Origin: Citrobacter sp. R56
GTDB lineage: Bacteria; Pseudomonadota; Gammaproteobacteria; Enterobacterales; Enterobacteriaceae
Assembly: GCF_016811995.1 (NCBI RefSeq)
Contig: NZ_CP069159.1
Location: 2,728,001-2,792,000, forward strand
DNA: 64,000 bases
Direction: 5' to 3'
The position numbers were made by a program, and so were the translations under genes. Numbering within the stretch: the stretch's first letter is position 1; the number at the start of each line of letters is the position of its first letter. Under the pieces are notes generated by a model, which was given only the letters and a program-made list of their open reading frames with translations, had not been told where the DNA came from and made no database searches. Positions 1 through 10,023 of the stretch are shown here, piece by piece.

Positions 1-7
1 TTTCGTT

Positions 8-1819
8 TTAAAAAGTGATACAGGTTGCGCCCTGCTCCGCACCGGAGAGTTTTTCGCGCAACGCGCTGAACATCTCACGTCCTGTCCCTACTCTTGATGA
101 GCTCAGATCCGGGATGTGAGGCTGGCGAGCGGCAAGTTCCGCTTCATCGACCAGCAGAGTCAGTTCACCTGTCTGTCCGTTCACACGAATGATGTCGCCA
201 TCGCGCACTTTCGCCAGTAACCCACCATCGTAAGCTTCCGGCGTGACATGGATTGCTGAAGGCACTTTACCTGAAGCACCGGAAAGCCGTCCATCGGTAA
301 CTAACGCAATTTTGAAACAACGGTCCAATAATACACCAAGTGGCGGCATGAGTTTGTGCAATTCTGGCATTCCGTTCGCTTTTGGTCCCTGATGGCGTAC
401 GACTACCACGCAATCACGGTCCAACAACCCGACCTCAAATGCCGGTAATACGTCGTGCTGGCTCTCAAAGACAATGGCTGGCGCTTCAATGACCTGGTTT
501 TCAACCGGTACCGCAGAGGTTTTCATCACTGCACGCCCCAGGTTGCCGCTCAGCACTTTCGTCCCGCCGTGGTGCGAGAACGGCTTATCAAAGGTGGCGA
601 TAACATTGCTATCAAGAGACTTCGCCGCCCCTTCACGCCAGTCCAGCTCGCCATTGTTCAGCCACGGTTCCAGGGTATAACGAGACAAGCCAAAGCCCGC
701 CACGGTGTTGACGTCTTCATGCAGCAGGCCCGCGTTCAGCAGTTCACGCATCAGTACAGGCACCCCGCCCGCCGCCTGGAAGTGGTTAATGTCCGCCGGG
801 CCATTCGGGTAGAGGCGAGCCATCAGTGGGACGACATCTGAAAGGTCGGAGAAGTCATCCCAGTTGATCACAATACCGGCGGCGCGCGCCATTGCCACCA
901 GGTGCATGGTGTGGTTGGTTGAGCCGCCCGTAGCGAGCAGCGCGACAATACCGTTCACCACCACTTTTTCGTCAATCATTTTACCGACAGGCATCCATTC
1001 GTTGCCGTTGCCGGTCAAACGCGTCACTTGACGGGCTGCCGCCGCGGTCAGTGCTTCACGCAACGGCGCATCGGGATGCACAAAGGAGGAGCCCGGTAAT
1101 TGCATCCCCATAAACTCCACCACCATTTGGTTGGTGTTGGCGGTACCGTAAAACGTACAGGTGCCTGGCGCATGGTAAGAGGCGGCTTCGGATTCCAGCA
1201 GCGCCATGCGGTCAACCTTACCTTCGGCATAAAGCTGGCGAATACGAACTTTTTCTTTATTTGGCAGGCCGCTGGCCATCGGCCCAGACGGCACGAAAAT
1301 GGACGGCAGATGACCAAACGAGAGCGCCGCCATCGCCAGCCCCGGGACGATTTTGTCACACACGCCGAGGAACAACGCCCCATCGAACATGTTGTGCGAC
1401 AGCCCGACCGCCGCCGACATGGCAATGACTTCGCGGCTCAGGAGTGACAGTTCCATTCCATCCTGGCCCTGGGTCACACCATCACACATCGCAGGCACGC
1501 CGCCCGCCACCTGACCAATCGCATTCGCCTTGTGCAGCGCTTTGCGGATAATCTCAGGGTAATGCTCATAAGGCTGGTGCGCAGAAAGCATGTCGTTATA
1601 GGAGGTAATGATCGCGATATTGTTACGCAACATGCTTTTCAGCGACGCTTTATCGTCGGGTTGGCACGCCGCAAATCCGTGCGCCAGGTTTCCGCACGCC
1701 AGCTGGGAGCGGTGAACCGTCGACGTTTTCGCTTGCTCAATACGGGCAAGGTAGGCAGAACGTGTCTTGTGAGAACGTTCGATAATACGTTGTGTTACGC
1801 GTAACAAATTCGGATTCAT
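8..1819 (-). CDS. edd: 6-phosphogluconate dehydratase (Entner-Doudoroff pathway)
   Basis: Cytosolic enzyme that dehydrates 6-phosphogluconate to 2-keto-3-deoxy-6-phosphogluconate, the first committed Entner-Doudoroff step. The 603-residue product equals the E. coli length and belongs to the IlvD/Edd dehydratase family. The likely Fe-S ligands are C154 (in GVCDKIVPG) and C221 (in PGTCTFYG); C112 lies in the conserved MCDGVTQG motif. The gene runs off toward the left edge, where eda would be expected just outside the window. It lies downstream of zwf in the same direction, but a terminator and a GntR operator separate them, so it has its own gluconate-responsive promoter. Identification is secure from near-complete similarity. 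Confidence 0.98.
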   Translation of the reverse strand: MNPNLLRVTQRIIERSHKTRSAYLARIEQAKTSTVHRSQLACGNLAHGFAACQPDDKASLKSMLRNNIAIITSYNDMLSAHQPYEHYPEIIRKALHKANAIGQVAGGVPAMCDGVTQGQDGMELSLLSREVIAMSAAVGLSHNMFDGALFLGVCDKIVPGLAMAALSFGHLPSIFVPSGPMASGLPNKEKVRIRQLYAEGKVDRMALLESEAASYHAPGTCTFYGTANTNQMVVEFMGMQLPGSSFVHPDAPLREALTAAAARQVTRLTGNGNEWMPVGKMIDEKVVVNGIVALLATGGSTNHTMHLVAMARAAGIVINWDDFSDLSDVVPLMARLYPNGPADINHFQAAGGVPVLMRELLNAGLLHEDVNTVAGFGLSRYTLEPWLNNGELDWREGAAKSLDSNVIATFDKPFSHHGGTKVLSGNLGRAVMKTSAVPVENQVIEAPAIVFESQHDVLPAFEVGLLDRDCVVVVRHQGPKANGMPELHKLMPPLGVLLDRCFKIALVTDGRLSGASGKVPSAIHVTPEAYDGGLLAKVRDGDIIRVNGQTGELTLLVDEAELAARQPHIPDLSSSRVGTGREMFSALREKLSGAEQGATCITF

Positions 1820-1946
1820 AGAGGCTCCTAAAATTTATCTGTCCGGGCCGCAGGATTACCAATGTGTTTCATCAGGGTTAAATAATGCTGAAACGCTTGT
1901 AAGCCGTAGCTCAGGGGCAAAATCGTTTCAGTCAGTGTAATAAAAA

Positions 1947-1976
1947 AAGCCCCGCGGGTGAATCCACGCGGGGCTT
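1947..1976 (-). terminator. rho-independent terminator of zwf
   Basis: A GC-rich inverted repeat (AAGCCCCGCG / CGCGGGGCTT) is followed, on the minus strand, by a run of T residues (A run at 1942-1948 on the plus strand). It lies about 80 bases past the zwf stop and separates zwf from edd. Confidence 0.88.
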
Positions 1977-2013
1977 AAAAGTGCAAAAATTATTCTGCAA
2001 TCTGTGTTAGATC

Positions 2014-2029
2014 ATGTTACCGGTAAAAT
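2014..2029 (-). promoter_or_regulatory. GntR operator of edd
   Basis: ATGTTACCGGTAAAAT is a near-perfect copy of the palindromic GntR/GntH-type operator (ATGTTA-N4-TAACAT). It sits in the zwf-edd gap about 195 bases upstream of the edd start, as expected for gluconate-inducible edd-eda transcription. Function is inferred from motif and position. Confidence 0.75.
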
Positions 2030-2053
2030 AACACCATCATGGCAGATGAAGTT

Positions 2054-3529
2054 TTACTCAAATTCATTCCAGGAACGGCCATCGCGGGTGATCATCGCCA
2101 CCGAGGCCACCGGTCCCCACGTCCCCGCCTGATACGGCTTCGGCGCGTCGTTATCCATCGCCCAGGCTTCTGTGATGGAGTCGACCCATTTCCATGCTTC
2201 TTCTACTTCGTCACGGCGCACAAACAGCGCCTGAATGCCCCGCATGGTTTCCAGCAGTAAACGTTCATAGGCATCAGCCAGATGCGTCTGGTTGAAGGTT
2301 TCAGAGTAGCTCAGATCCAGCTTGGTAATTTGCAGGTTATGTTTATGATCCAGACCCGGGACTTTATTGAGTACCTGAATATCCACGCCTTCATCTGGCT
2401 GCAAACGGATCGTCAATTTGTTCTGCGGCAGATCCTGCCAGGACTCTTTGAACAGGTTGAGCTCCGGCGTTTTGAAGTAGACGACCACTTCAGAACATTT
2501 GGTCGGCAGTCGTTTGCCTGTACGCAGGTAAAACGGCACGCCCGCCCAGCGCCAGTTATCGATATCGACACGAATGGCGACGAACGTTTCGGTATTGCTG
2601 CTCTTATTCGCCCCCTCTTCTTCCAGATAACCCGGCACTTTTTTACCTTGCGCGAAACCGGTGGTGTACTGGCCACGAACCGTTTTTTCACGGACGTTCG
2701 AACGGTCGATACGACGCAGCGATTTCAGCACTTTCACTTTTTCATCGCGAATACTGTCAGCGCTCAGATCGGACGGCGGTGACATAGCGATCATGCACAG
2801 AATTTGCAGCAGGTGGTTCTGGATCATGTCGCGCATCTGACCGGCCTGGTCAAAGTAGCCCCAGCGACCTTCAATACCCACCTCTTCCGCCACGGTGATT
2901 TCCACGTGATCGATGGTGCGATTGTCCCAGTTATTGACGAACAGGGAGTTGGCAAAACGCAGCGCCAGTAAGTTCAGAACCGTCTCTTTGCCGAGATAGT
3001 GGTCAATACGGTAAACCTGGCTCTCGTCAAAATATTCACCCACCTGGTCGTTGATTTCACGAGAAGTGGCCAGTGATGTGCCGAGCGGTTTTTCCATGAC
3101 CACGCGCGCAGGCTTAGCATTCAGCTTCGCCTCGCCTAACCCTTTGCAGATTGCGCCAAAGGTGCTGGGCGGCATCGCAAAATAGTTAATGGTGGTGCGC
3201 TCTTTTTGATCCAGCATCTCCCCCAGGCGGGAAAAGGCTGCGGTATCGTTGACATCCAGATTGCAGAAATCCAGGCGACCACTCAGGGTATCCCACAACC
3301 CTTCATCAATTGTTTCCTTCATGAAGGTTTCGAGCGCTTCGCGTACCACCTTGGTGTAGGCTTCTTTATCCCAGTCAGCACGACCAACCCCAATAATGCG
3401 GGTATCCGGGTTTATCTGACCGGCTTTTTCCAGTTGATACAGGGAAGGCAGCAATTTACGACGCGCCAGGTCGCCTTTCGCGCCGAAAATGACCAGGTCA
3501 CATGCCTGGGCTGTTTGCGTTACCGCCAT
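2054..3529 (-). CDS. zwf: glucose-6-phosphate 1-dehydrogenase
   Basis: Oxidises glucose 6-phosphate to 6-phosphoglucono-lactone with NADP+, feeding both the pentose phosphate and Entner-Doudoroff routes. The 491 residues match the E. coli length. The nucleotide-binding [10 protein letters not shown] motif lies at residues 16-25, EKPLG at 146-150 and the catalytic signature RIDHYLGKE at 174-182. A strong GAGGAG ribosome site precedes the ATG. A HexR-type palindrome lies about 50 bases upstream, and hexR itself is divergently transcribed. This is a standard, intact gene. Confidence 0.98.
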   Translation of the reverse strand: MAVTQTAQACDLVIFGAKGDLARRKLLPSLYQLEKAGQINPDTRIIGVGRADWDKEAYTKVVREALETFMKETIDEGLWDTLSGRLDFCNLDVNDTAAFSRLGEMLDQKERTTINYFAMPPSTFGAICKGLGEAKLNAKPARVVMEKPLGTSLATSREINDQVGEYFDESQVYRIDHYLGKETVLNLLALRFANSLFVNNWDNRTIDHVEITVAEEVGIEGRWGYFDQAGQMRDMIQNHLLQILCMIAMSPPSDLSADSIRDEKVKVLKSLRRIDRSNVREKTVRGQYTTGFAQGKKVPGYLEEEGANKSSNTETFVAIRVDIDNWRWAGVPFYLRTGKRLPTKCSEVVVYFKTPELNLFKESWQDLPQNKLTIRLQPDEGVDIQVLNKVPGLDHKHNLQITKLDLSYSETFNQTHLADAYERLLLETMRGIQALFVRRDEVEEAWKWVDSITEAWAMDNDAPKPYQAGTWGPVASVAMITRDGRSWNEFE

Positions 3530-3884
3530 GTCATTCTCCTCAGTTAACTATCCTGGTACTTCTGCCAGGTTATAGTTGTAATTTTATTACAGTGCACTGT
3601 ACTGCTTTTACGTGATTCCGGAAACCGTAAACACTTATCCACCGGTGCGATCCCGGCTTGTCAGGCATTTTGCGGCATGTTCAGCCACAAAACGGATAAA
3701 AAAGTCGTCGTTTTCACACACGTAGCCGACAGCTAAAATCAGACGCCGATCATGTAATGAAAAAAAACAACAACTATTCTATCCATTTTGCCCCCTTAAT
3801 GGGCACCCGGGGGTAATATCTAACAAAATTGCCTCTCGATTTCCTGTATCTCAGAAATCGTCGTCACCATGAGTTTTCTACATC
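3530..3884. promoter_or_regulatory. divergent zwf/hexR promoter region
   Basis: This 355-base gap separates the divergent zwf and hexR starts. It contains the HexR palindrome near the zwf side. The hexR side is AT-rich (A runs around 3759-3768). I see no open reading frame worth calling. zwf in E. coli is also activated by MarA/SoxS/Rob here, but I could not place a convincing marbox. Confidence 0.7.
3577..3591. promoter_or_regulatory. HexR operator in the zwf promoter
   Basis: TGTAATTTTATTACA is an almost perfect 15-base palindrome. It matches the HexR consensus described for gamma-proteobacteria (TGTAATTAAATTACA). It lies about 48 bases upstream of the zwf start codon, so binding would repress zwf until the effector (2-keto-3-deoxy-6-phosphogluconate) accumulates. 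The site is seen directly; its regulation is inferred from the family. Confidence 0.85.
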
Positions 3885-4754
3885 ATGAATATGCTGGAAA
3901 AAATCCAGGTACAACTGGAACATCTGAGCAAGTCAGAACGCAAAGTCGCCGATGTTATTCTTGCTTCCCCTGATCAGGCCATCCACTCGAGTATTGCGAC
4001 GCTGGCCCTGGAAGCGAATGTCAGTGAACCGACCGTAAACCGCTTCTGTCGCAGCATGGACACGCGCGGCTTTCCTGATTTTAAACTGCATCTGGCGCAA
4101 AGTCTGGCAAATGGCACGCCCTATGTTAATCGCAATGTGGATGAAGATGACAGCGTTGAGTCCTACACGAGAAAAATCTTCGAATCCGCGATGGCCAGTC
4201 TCGACCATGTCCGCCAGTCGCTTGATAAAACTGCGGTGAATCGCGCGGTCGACCTGCTGACGCAAGCGAAGAAAATTTCCTTCTTCGGCCTTGGATCTTC
4301 CGCCGCCGTGGCACATGACGCCATGAACAAATTTTTCCGCTTCAACGTTCCGGTCATATACTCCGATGATGTTGTCCTGCAACGCATGAGCTGTATGAAT
4401 TGTAGCGATGACGACGTCGTTGTGCTCATTTCGCACACGGGCAGAACCAAAAGTCTGGTGGAGCTGGCGCAGCTGGCGCGCGAAAACGATGCGATGGTGA
4501 TTGCACTGACCTCTGCCGGAACGCCACTGGCGCGCGAGGCCACATTAGCGATTACACTTGATGTACCGGAAGATACTGACATTTATATGCCTATGGTCTC
4601 TCGACTTGCCCAACTGACCGTGATAGATGTGCTGGCAACCGGATTTACTTTGCGTCGCGGGGCAAAATTCAGAGATAACTTGAAGCGCGTCAAGGAAGCG
4701 CTTAAGGAATCGCGTTTTGATAAAGAACTGCTCATAAGGAGCGATGACCGCTAA
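3885..4754 (+). CDS. hexR: transcriptional repressor HexR (RpiR family)
   Basis: DNA-binding regulator of central sugar metabolism genes such as zwf and edd-eda. The 289 residues equal the E. coli protein (formerly YebK). An RpiR-type helix-turn-helix occupies roughly residues 1-77 (VSEPTVNRFCRSMDTRGFPDF). A SIS sugar-phosphate-binding domain follows at about 120-260 (FFGLGSSAAVAHD, VVLISHTGRTK, VIALTSAGTPLA). The start is the ATG at 3885; a second in-frame ATG (3891) is less likely because the E. coli protein begins MNMLEKI. It is divergent from zwf, whose promoter carries its operator. Confidence 0.97.
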   Translation: MNMLEKIQVQLEHLSKSERKVADVILASPDQAIHSSIATLALEANVSEPTVNRFCRSMDTRGFPDFKLHLAQSLANGTPYVNRNVDEDDSVESYTRKIFESAMASLDHVRQSLDKTAVNRAVDLLTQAKKISFFGLGSSAAVAHDAMNKFFRFNVPVIYSDDVVLQRMSCMNCSDDDVVVLISHTGRTKSLVELAQLARENDAMVIALTSAGTPLAREATLAITLDVPEDTDIYMPMVSRLAQLTVIDVLATGFTLRRGAKFRDNLKRVKEALKESRFDKELLIRSDDR

Positions 4755-4783
4755 AAGCAATAACATGCACACCCTTTTCGTCA

Positions 4784-4803
4784 TCCGGCGTTATATCCGG
4801 ATC
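4784..4803. repeat. small inverted repeat between hexR and pykA
   Basis: ATCCGG / CCGGAT arms flank a short spacer just after the hexR stop. It resembles a degenerate REP half-unit or a weak hexR transcript end. There is no T run, so a terminator call is not supported. Confidence 0.3.
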
Positions 4804-4847
4804 AATGTTCACGCAACACCAAGTTGTTTCAGTCAACGGAGTATTAC

Positions 4848-6290
4848 ATGTCCAGAAGGCTTCGCAGAACCAAAATCGTTACCACGTTAGGCCCGGCAAC
4901 TGATCGCGATAACAACCTTGAGAAAATTATCGCTGCGGGTGCGAACGTCGTACGAATGAACTTCTCTCACGGATCGCCAGAAGATCACAAAATACGCGCT
5001 GATAAAGTTCGTGAGATTGCCGCAAAACTGGGGCGTCATGTGGCAATTCTGGGCGATCTCCAGGGGCCAAAAATTCGCGTATCGACCTTCAAAGAAGGCA
5101 AAGTATTCCTGAACATCGGCGATAAATTCCTGTTAGACGCAAATCTGGGGAAAGGCGAAGGCGATAAAGAAAAAGTCGGTATCGATTACAAAGGCCTGCC
5201 CGCTGATGTTGTTCCTGGTGATATCCTGTTACTGGACGATGGTCGCGTACAGCTAAAAGTCCTGGAAGTTCAGGGCATGAAAGTCTTCACCGAAGTGACC
5301 GTCGGCGGCCCACTCTCCAACAACAAAGGCATCAACAAACTCGGCGGCGGCCTCTCTGCAGAAGCGCTGACCGAAAAAGACAAAGCGGATATCGTCACTG
5401 CAGCGCAAATCGGCGTTGATTATCTGGCCGTCTCCTTCCCACGCTGCGGCGAAGACCTGAACTATGCGCGTCGTCTCGCACGCGAAGCTGGCTGCGATGC
5501 AAAAATTGTCGCCAAAGTCGAACGTGCAGAAGCCGTTTGCGACCAGAATGCGATGGATGACATCATTCTGGCTTCCGATGTTGTGATGGTAGCTCGCGGC
5601 GATCTGGGCGTTGAAATCGGCGATCCGGAGCTGGTCGGTATTCAGAAGGCCTTGATTCGTCGCGCTCGTCAGCTGAACCGTGCGGTTATTACCGCTACGC
5701 AGATGATGGAGTCGATGATCACCAACCCTATGCCAACCCGTGCAGAAGTTATGGACGTGGCCAACGCCGTGCTGGATGGCACCGACGCCGTAATGCTGTC
5801 AGCTGAAACCGCCGCGGGCCAGTATCCGGCTGAAACGGTAGCCGCGATGGCGCGCGTATGTCTGGGCGCAGAAAAAATCCCAAGCATTAACGTCTCTAAA
5901 CACCGCCTCGACGTGCAGTTCGATAATGTTGAAGAAGCCATCGCCATGTCGGCAATGTATGCTGCAAACCACCTGAAAGGGGTGACGGCCATTATCGCCA
6001 TGACCGAATCAGGGCGTACTGCGCTGATGACCTCGCGTATCAGTTCTGGCTTGCCGATTTTCGCGATGTCTCGTCATGAGCGCACGCTGAACCTGACTTC
6101 TTTGTATCGTGGCGTCACGCCGGTACACTTCGACAGCGCGGCTGACGGCGTTGTGGCGGCAAGTGAAGCGGTTAATTTGCTGCGTGACAAAGGCTATCTG
6201 GTGTCCGGCGATCTGGTGATTGTCACCCAGGGCGACGTGATGAGCACCATCGGTTCGACCAACACGACCCGTATTCTGACCGTCGAATAA
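4848..6290 (+). CDS. pykA: pyruvate kinase II
   Basis: Converts phosphoenolpyruvate and ADP to pyruvate and ATP, the last glycolytic step; the PykA isozyme is AMP-activated. The chosen ATG at 4848 gives 480 residues starting [19 protein letters not shown], the E. coli length; the upstream in-frame ATG at 4824 would add eight unconserved residues. The kinase signature (ATQMMESM) and the [13 protein letters not shown] segment are intact. The gene follows hexR in the same direction with a 93-base gap, and a bidirectional terminator closes it. Confidence 0.98.
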   Translation: MSRRLRRTKIVTTLGPATDRDNNLEKIIAAGANVVRMNFSHGSPEDHKIRADKVREIAAKLGRHVAILGDLQGPKIRVSTFKEGKVFLNIGDKFLLDANLGKGEGDKEKVGIDYKGLPADVVPGDILLLDDGRVQLKVLEVQGMKVFTEVTVGGPLSNNKGINKLGGGLSAEALTEKDKADIVTAAQIGVDYLAVSFPRCGEDLNYARRLAREAGCDAKIVAKVERAEAVCDQNAMDDIILASDVVMVARGDLGVEIGDPELVGIQKALIRRARQLNRAVITATQMMESMITNPMPTRAEVMDVANAVLDGTDAVMLSAETAAGQYPAETVAAMARVCLGAEKIPSINVSKHRLDVQFDNVEEAIAMSAMYAANHLKGVTAIIAMTESGRTALMTSRISSGLPIFAMSRHERTLNLTSLYRGVTPVHFDSAADGVVAASEAVNLLRDKGYLVSGDLVIVTQGDVMSTIGSTNTTRILTVE

Positions 6291-6309
6291 TTTCCCGACG
6301 CCAGAAAGT

Positions 6310-6338
6310 AAAAAGCCTCTCTGACGAGAGGCTTTTTT
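6310..6338. terminator. bidirectional terminator between pykA and lpxM
   Basis: An AAAAAGCCTCTC / GAGAGGCTTTTT hairpin with a T run on both strands lies between the convergent ends of pykA and lpxM. The lpxM stop begins immediately after its T run. Confidence 0.92.
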
Positions 6339-7310
6339 TTATTTGATTGGATAAAGGTCTTTGCGCTTATACGGCTGAATTTCGCCCGGTTTACGCGTCT
6401 TCAGCAGTTTTAAAATCCAGGTGTATTGTTCAGGATGCGGACCCACGAAGATTTCCACCTCTTCGTTCATTCTTCTGGCGATGGTGTTGTCATCCGCCGT
6501 CAGGAGATCGTCCATCGGCGGACGCACCAGAATCGATAACCGGTGTGTTTTGCCATCATAGACAGGAAAAAGCGGAACCACGCGGGCGCGGCACACTTTC
6601 ATCAAGCGACCGATAGCCGGCAAGGTTGCTTTATATGTCGCGAAGAAATCAACAAACTCACTGTGCTCGACACCGTGATCCTGATCCGGCAAATAGTATC
6701 CCCAGTAACCCTGGCGGACAGACTGGATAAACGGTTTAATGCCGTCATTACGGGCATGCAAACGCCCGCCGAAGCGGCGACGTACGGTGTTCCAGACGTA
6801 ATCAAATACCGGGTTGCCCTGATTATGGAACATGGCCGCCATTTTCTGCCCCTGCGATGCCATCAGCATCGCCGGGATATCAACGCCCCACCCGTGCGGC
6901 ACCAGAAAGATCACTTTCTCATTGTTGCGGCGCAGTTCCTCGATAATTTCCAGCCCCTGCCAGTCGATGCGTTTCTGTACTTTTTCAGGGCCTCGCATCG
7001 CCAGTTCGGCCATCATCGCCATTGCCTGAGGCGCTGTCTCAAACATCTCATCGACAATTGCTTCACGCTCGGCTTCGCTGCGCTGCGGGAAGCAAAGCGA
7101 TAAATTGATCAGTGCACGACGACGAGAGCTTTTCCCCATACGTCCGGCAATACGGCCCAGTTTGGCCAATATGGGGTCGCGAATTGACGCTGGCGTTAGC
7201 GCAATACCCGCCATCGCGGCGACGCCCAGCCAGGCTCCCCAATAGCGAGGGTGGCGAAATGATTTTTCAAATTCAGGGATGTACTCAATGTTATTTTTTT
7301 TCGTTTCCAT
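6339..7310 (-). CDS. lpxM: lipid A biosynthesis myristoyltransferase
   Basis: Inner-membrane acyltransferase that adds the last (myristoyl) chain to Kdo2-lipid A from acyl-ACP. It has 323 residues as in E. coli. The catalytic HX4D motif is H139-D144 (HGWGVD), and a hydrophobic N-terminal anchor spans about 22-42. In E. coli its upstream neighbour is mepM. Here the upstream gene is ptsG, so lpxM sits at a rearrangement boundary. Its paralogue LpxL is also in this window (49756). Confidence 0.97.
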   Translation of the reverse strand: METKKNNIEYIPEFEKSFRHPRYWGAWLGVAAMAGIALTPASIRDPILAKLGRIAGRMGKSSRRRALINLSLCFPQRSEAEREAIVDEMFETAPQAMAMMAELAMRGPEKVQKRIDWQGLEIIEELRRNNEKVIFLVPHGWGVDIPAMLMASQGQKMAAMFHNQGNPVFDYVWNTVRRRFGGRLHARNDGIKPFIQSVRQGYWGYYLPDQDHGVEHSEFVDFFATYKATLPAIGRLMKVCRARVVPLFPVYDGKTHRLSILVRPPMDDLLTADDNTIARRMNEEVEIFVGPHPEQYTWILKLLKTRKPGEIQPYKRKDLYPIK

Positions 7311-7487
7311 GCTTTTCCAGTGTCTGATGACGCGAATGCGAAAAGTCGATCTGCTGATAGTGTAGCGGCGCGCCGTGCCCCATACAAAGTAAAAATCCGC
7401 CTTCGCGGGCGGTAGTCTCTCTTTTTTTCGTCAGACGTAAAAAAGGCAGCCATAAGGCTGCCTTAGTTCTCCCCAACGTCTTACGGC
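7311..7487. other. rearrangement junction between lpxM and ptsG
   Basis: This gap joins two regions that lie far apart in E. coli. It holds a hairpin at 7397-7412 (CCGCC / GGCGG, followed by TTTTT on the minus strand), probably the old terminator of the gene once upstream of lpxM, and the ptsG terminator at 7443-7464. The breakpoint would then fall between about 7413 and 7438. No insertion sequence, rRNA or long repeat is present. The arrangement is seen; the history is inferred. Confidence 0.75.
7443..7464 (-). terminator. terminator of ptsG
   Basis: AAGGCAGCC / GGCTGCCTT inverted repeat, followed on the minus strand by six T residues (A run 7439-7444). It lies just after the ptsG stop codon. 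Confidence 0.9.
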
Positions 7488-8921
7488 TTAGTGGCTGCGG
7501 ATGTATTCATCCATTTCAGTTTTCAGGTTATCGGATTTAGTACCGAAAATTGCCTGAACACCAGAGCCCGCCACAACAACGCCCGCTGCACCCAGTTTCT
7601 TCAGGCCAGCTTGATCCACTTTCGTCACATCAGCAACGCTGACACGCAGACGTGTGATACAGGCGTCGAGGTTGGTGATGTTATCTTTACCGCCGAATGC
7701 CGCAATCAGAGCCGGAGCCATTTCACTGGTCTCGCCAGTTTTGTTGTCTTCGGTGGCATCTTCACGACCAGGCGTTTTCAGATCCAGCGCTTTGATCAGC
7801 ACACGGAAAATGGTGTAGTAAACAATCGCATAACCTGCACCCACAATCGGGAACAGCCACAGCTTGCTGCTGTTACCACTCAGCACGATGAAGTCAATCA
7901 GACCGTGAGAGAAGGAAGTACCATCACGCATACCCAGCAGGATACAGATCGGGAACGCCAGACCAGCCAGAATCGCATGAATCACGTACAGGATCGGCGC
8001 AACGAACATGAAGGAGAACTCGATCGGCTCGGTAATACCGGTCAGGAACGAGGTCAACGCTGCGGAGATCATGATACCGCCCACTTTCGCGCGGTTTTCT
8101 GGTTTAGCAGAGTGCCAGATTGCAATCGCAGCCGCCGGCAGACCGTACATTTTGAACAGGAAGCCGCCAGACAGCTTACCTGCAGTCGGGTCACCCGCCA
8201 TATAGCGCGGAATATCGCCGTGGAACACCTGACCTGCTGCGTTGGTGTATTCACCAATTTGCATCTGGAAAGGAACGTTCCAGATGTGGTGCAGACCGAA
8301 TGGAACCAGGCAACGCTCAACGAAGCCGTAGATACCGAACGCAACAACCGGGTTCTGGTATGCGGCCCACTGAGAGAACGTCTGAATAGCAGTACCGATC
8401 GGCGGCCAAATGAAGGACAGGATGACACCGGTGAAGATGGCAGCCAGACCAGAAATAATAGGCACAAAGCGCTTACCGGCGAAGAAGCCCAGATACTCAG
8501 GCAGCTTGATACGGTAGAAACGGTTGAACATATACGCTGCAATCGCACCGGAGATAATCCCCCCGAGCACACCGGTATCCGCCAGGTGTTTTGCTGCGAT
8601 TTCTTCAGCAGGTAAATGCAGAACCAGCGGCGCTACCACAGCCATGGTTTTAACCATGATGCCGTATGCAACCACCGAGGCCAGTGCCGAAACGCCGTCG
8701 TTGTTAGTAAAACCGAGTGCAACACCGATAGCAAAGATCAATGGCATATTGGCAAAAACAGAACCGCCTGCTTCCGCCATTACGTGTGAAACTACGGCTG
8801 GCAGCCAGCTGAAGTTTGCGGAACCGACGCCCAGCAGGATACCTGCGATAGGCAGTACGGATACCGGTAGCATCAGCGATTTACCGACCTTTTGCAGGTT
8901 AGCAAATGCATTCTTAAACAT
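7488..8921 (-). CDS. ptsG: PTS glucose-specific EIICB component
   Basis: Membrane permease that imports and phosphorylates glucose using the phosphate relay EI-HPr-EIIA(Glc). The ATG at 8921 gives 477 residues beginning [19 protein letters not shown], the E. coli length; a longer frame to 9005 would extend over the regulatory leader. The EIIC membrane domain fills about residues 1-385. The EIIB domain is C-terminal, with the phosphorylated cysteine in [13 protein letters not shown] near residue 421. Upstream lie a conserved Mlc operator, a CRP site and the SgrS pairing region. In E. coli fhuE follows ptsG; here lpxM does. Confidence 0.98.
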   Translation of the reverse strand: MFKNAFANLQKVGKSLMLPVSVLPIAGILLGVGSANFSWLPAVVSHVMAEAGGSVFANMPLIFAIGVALGFTNNDGVSALASVVAYGIMVKTMAVVAPLVLHLPAEEIAAKHLADTGVLGGIISGAIAAYMFNRFYRIKLPEYLGFFAGKRFVPIISGLAAIFTGVILSFIWPPIGTAIQTFSQWAAYQNPVVAFGIYGFVERCLVPFGLHHIWNVPFQMQIGEYTNAAGQVFHGDIPRYMAGDPTAGKLSGGFLFKMYGLPAAAIAIWHSAKPENRAKVGGIMISAALTSFLTGITEPIEFSFMFVAPILYVIHAILAGLAFPICILLGMRDGTSFSHGLIDFIVLSGNSSKLWLFPIVGAGYAIVYYTIFRVLIKALDLKTPGREDATEDNKTGETSEMAPALIAAFGGKDNITNLDACITRLRVSVADVTKVDQAGLKKLGAAGVVVAGSGVQAIFGTKSDNLKTEMDEYIRSH

Positions 8922-8941
8922 AATTGAGAGTGCTCCTGAGT
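8919..8941 (-). promoter_or_regulatory. SgrS small-RNA pairing site on ptsG mRNA
   Basis: The sequence over the ribosome site, read on the minus strand, contains CAGGAGCACTCTCAATTATG. This is the segment that SgrS base-pairs with in E. coli during glucose-phosphate stress to block translation and trigger RNase E decay. The sgrS gene itself is not in this window. Confidence 0.75.
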
Positions 8942-9015
8942 ATTTTGTGCTTTCTACGTTCTCACGCATTGGCGAGGGGGGAGAACCCCGCCGTGGACAG
9001 GACATCTAAGTGCCC

Positions 9016-9075
9016 TTTTATTTATTACACAGAGTAAAATAATTCAGATCAATTTTGTTTGACGGCTATCACGTT
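9016..9075 (-). promoter_or_regulatory. ptsG promoter with Mlc operator and CRP site
   Basis: On the minus strand TTTTACTCTGTGTAATAAAT (within 9016-9041) matches the Mlc operator, and AACGTGATAGCCGTCAAA (9058-9075) matches the CRP site of E. coli ptsG at the same spacing. Together they predict glucose induction (Mlc release) and cAMP-CRP activation. The rest of the 294-base gap between ycfH and ptsG shows no gene. Confidence 0.85.
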
Positions 9076-9215
9076 TCAGCTGTAGCCCATGTCAATATCG
9101 TCAAATACTGTCGAAATCCGTATCGGAATGTTTCAAACCGACCGTTCACCGCCCATTTTATGGCGGTGAACTCTACGCGTTTTGCGTATTAATTACGAGC
9201 TTAAAAAAAACTCTG

Positions 9216-10013
9216 CTAGCGGATGGATTGCAGGCGAGAAGCGTTAATATGGAACAGGCGGGAGAAGTTATCGGTGGTTACCTGCGCCAGTTCTTCAACG
9301 GCAACACCTTTTAAAACAGCCATATACTCTGCAACATCACGAACCATAGCGGGCTGGTTCTCTTTCCCGCGATGCGGCACCGGAGCAAGATATGGCGAAT
9401 CCGTTTCCACTAACAGACGATCCAGCGGTACGTAGCGGGCTGCATCACGCAACTGCTCAGCATTACGAAAAGTCACGATACCGGAAAAAGAGATATAAAA
9501 TCCGAGATCCAGTAACTTACCCGCCGTTTCTCTGTCCTCTGTAAAACAGTGTAGTACGCCACCGCAATCCGTCACCTTTTCCTGGCGTAAAATTGCCAGC
9601 GTGTCAGCGCGTGCATCGCGGGTATGAACAATGACCGGCTTATTAAGCTCACGGCCAATCTGGATATGGTGAATGAAAGATTCCTGCTGGCGCATCTTTG
9701 TTTCAGGGGTGTAGAAATAATCCAGCCCGGTCTCTCCCATCGCGACAACGCCCTCTTCAGCGGCGAAACGACGCAGCTCTTCGACATCATACGGTTCATC
9801 CTGATTTAACGGATGTACGCCGCAAGAGAAAACCACATTGTCGCGGTCACCGACCAGTTCACGCATTCCGCGATACCCCGGCAGCGTTGTCGCCACCGCC
9901 AGGCAAAATTTCACATCACGCGCGGCGGCTTTCGCCAGCACGTCATCCACGTCCTTATGCAGAGATTGATAATCCAGGCCATCCAAATGGCAGTGTGAGT
10001 CGACTAAAAACAT
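9216..10013 (-). CDS. ycfH: TatD-family metal-dependent hydrolase YcfH
   Basis: Putative deoxyribonuclease-type phosphoesterase of the TatD amidohydrolase family; its physiological substrate is not established. The start at 10013 gives 265 residues, equal to E. coli YcfH, and places the metal-binding HxH at H7 and H9 (DSHCHLDG). Other family motifs seen are GETGLDYF, PVIVHTRDA, HCFT and the metal-ligating ETDSPYL near residue 200. It is the last gene of the tmk-holB run, 10 bases after holB. Confidence 0.95.
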   Translation of the reverse strand: MFLVDSHCHLDGLDYQSLHKDVDDVLAKAAARDVKFCLAVATTLPGYRGMRELVGDRDNVVFSCGVHPLNQDEPYDVEELRRFAAEEGVVAMGETGLDYFYTPETKMRQQESFIHHIQIGRELNKPVIVHTRDARADTLAILRQEKVTDCGGVLHCFTEDRETAGKLLDLGFYISFSGIVTFRNAEQLRDAARYVPLDRLLVETDSPYLAPVPHRGKENQPAMVRDVAEYMAVLKGVAVEELAQVTTDNFSRLFHINASRLQSIR

Positions 10014-10023
10014 AATGTCTCTC

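Noticed and set aside
4755-4847. Terminator after hexR
   Set aside because: The inverted repeat there has no T run, and pykA follows in the same direction; left as a weak repeat.
7491-8615. Plus-strand frame of 374 residues over ptsG
   Set aside because: Antisense to the full-length conserved ptsG, with no family resemblance.
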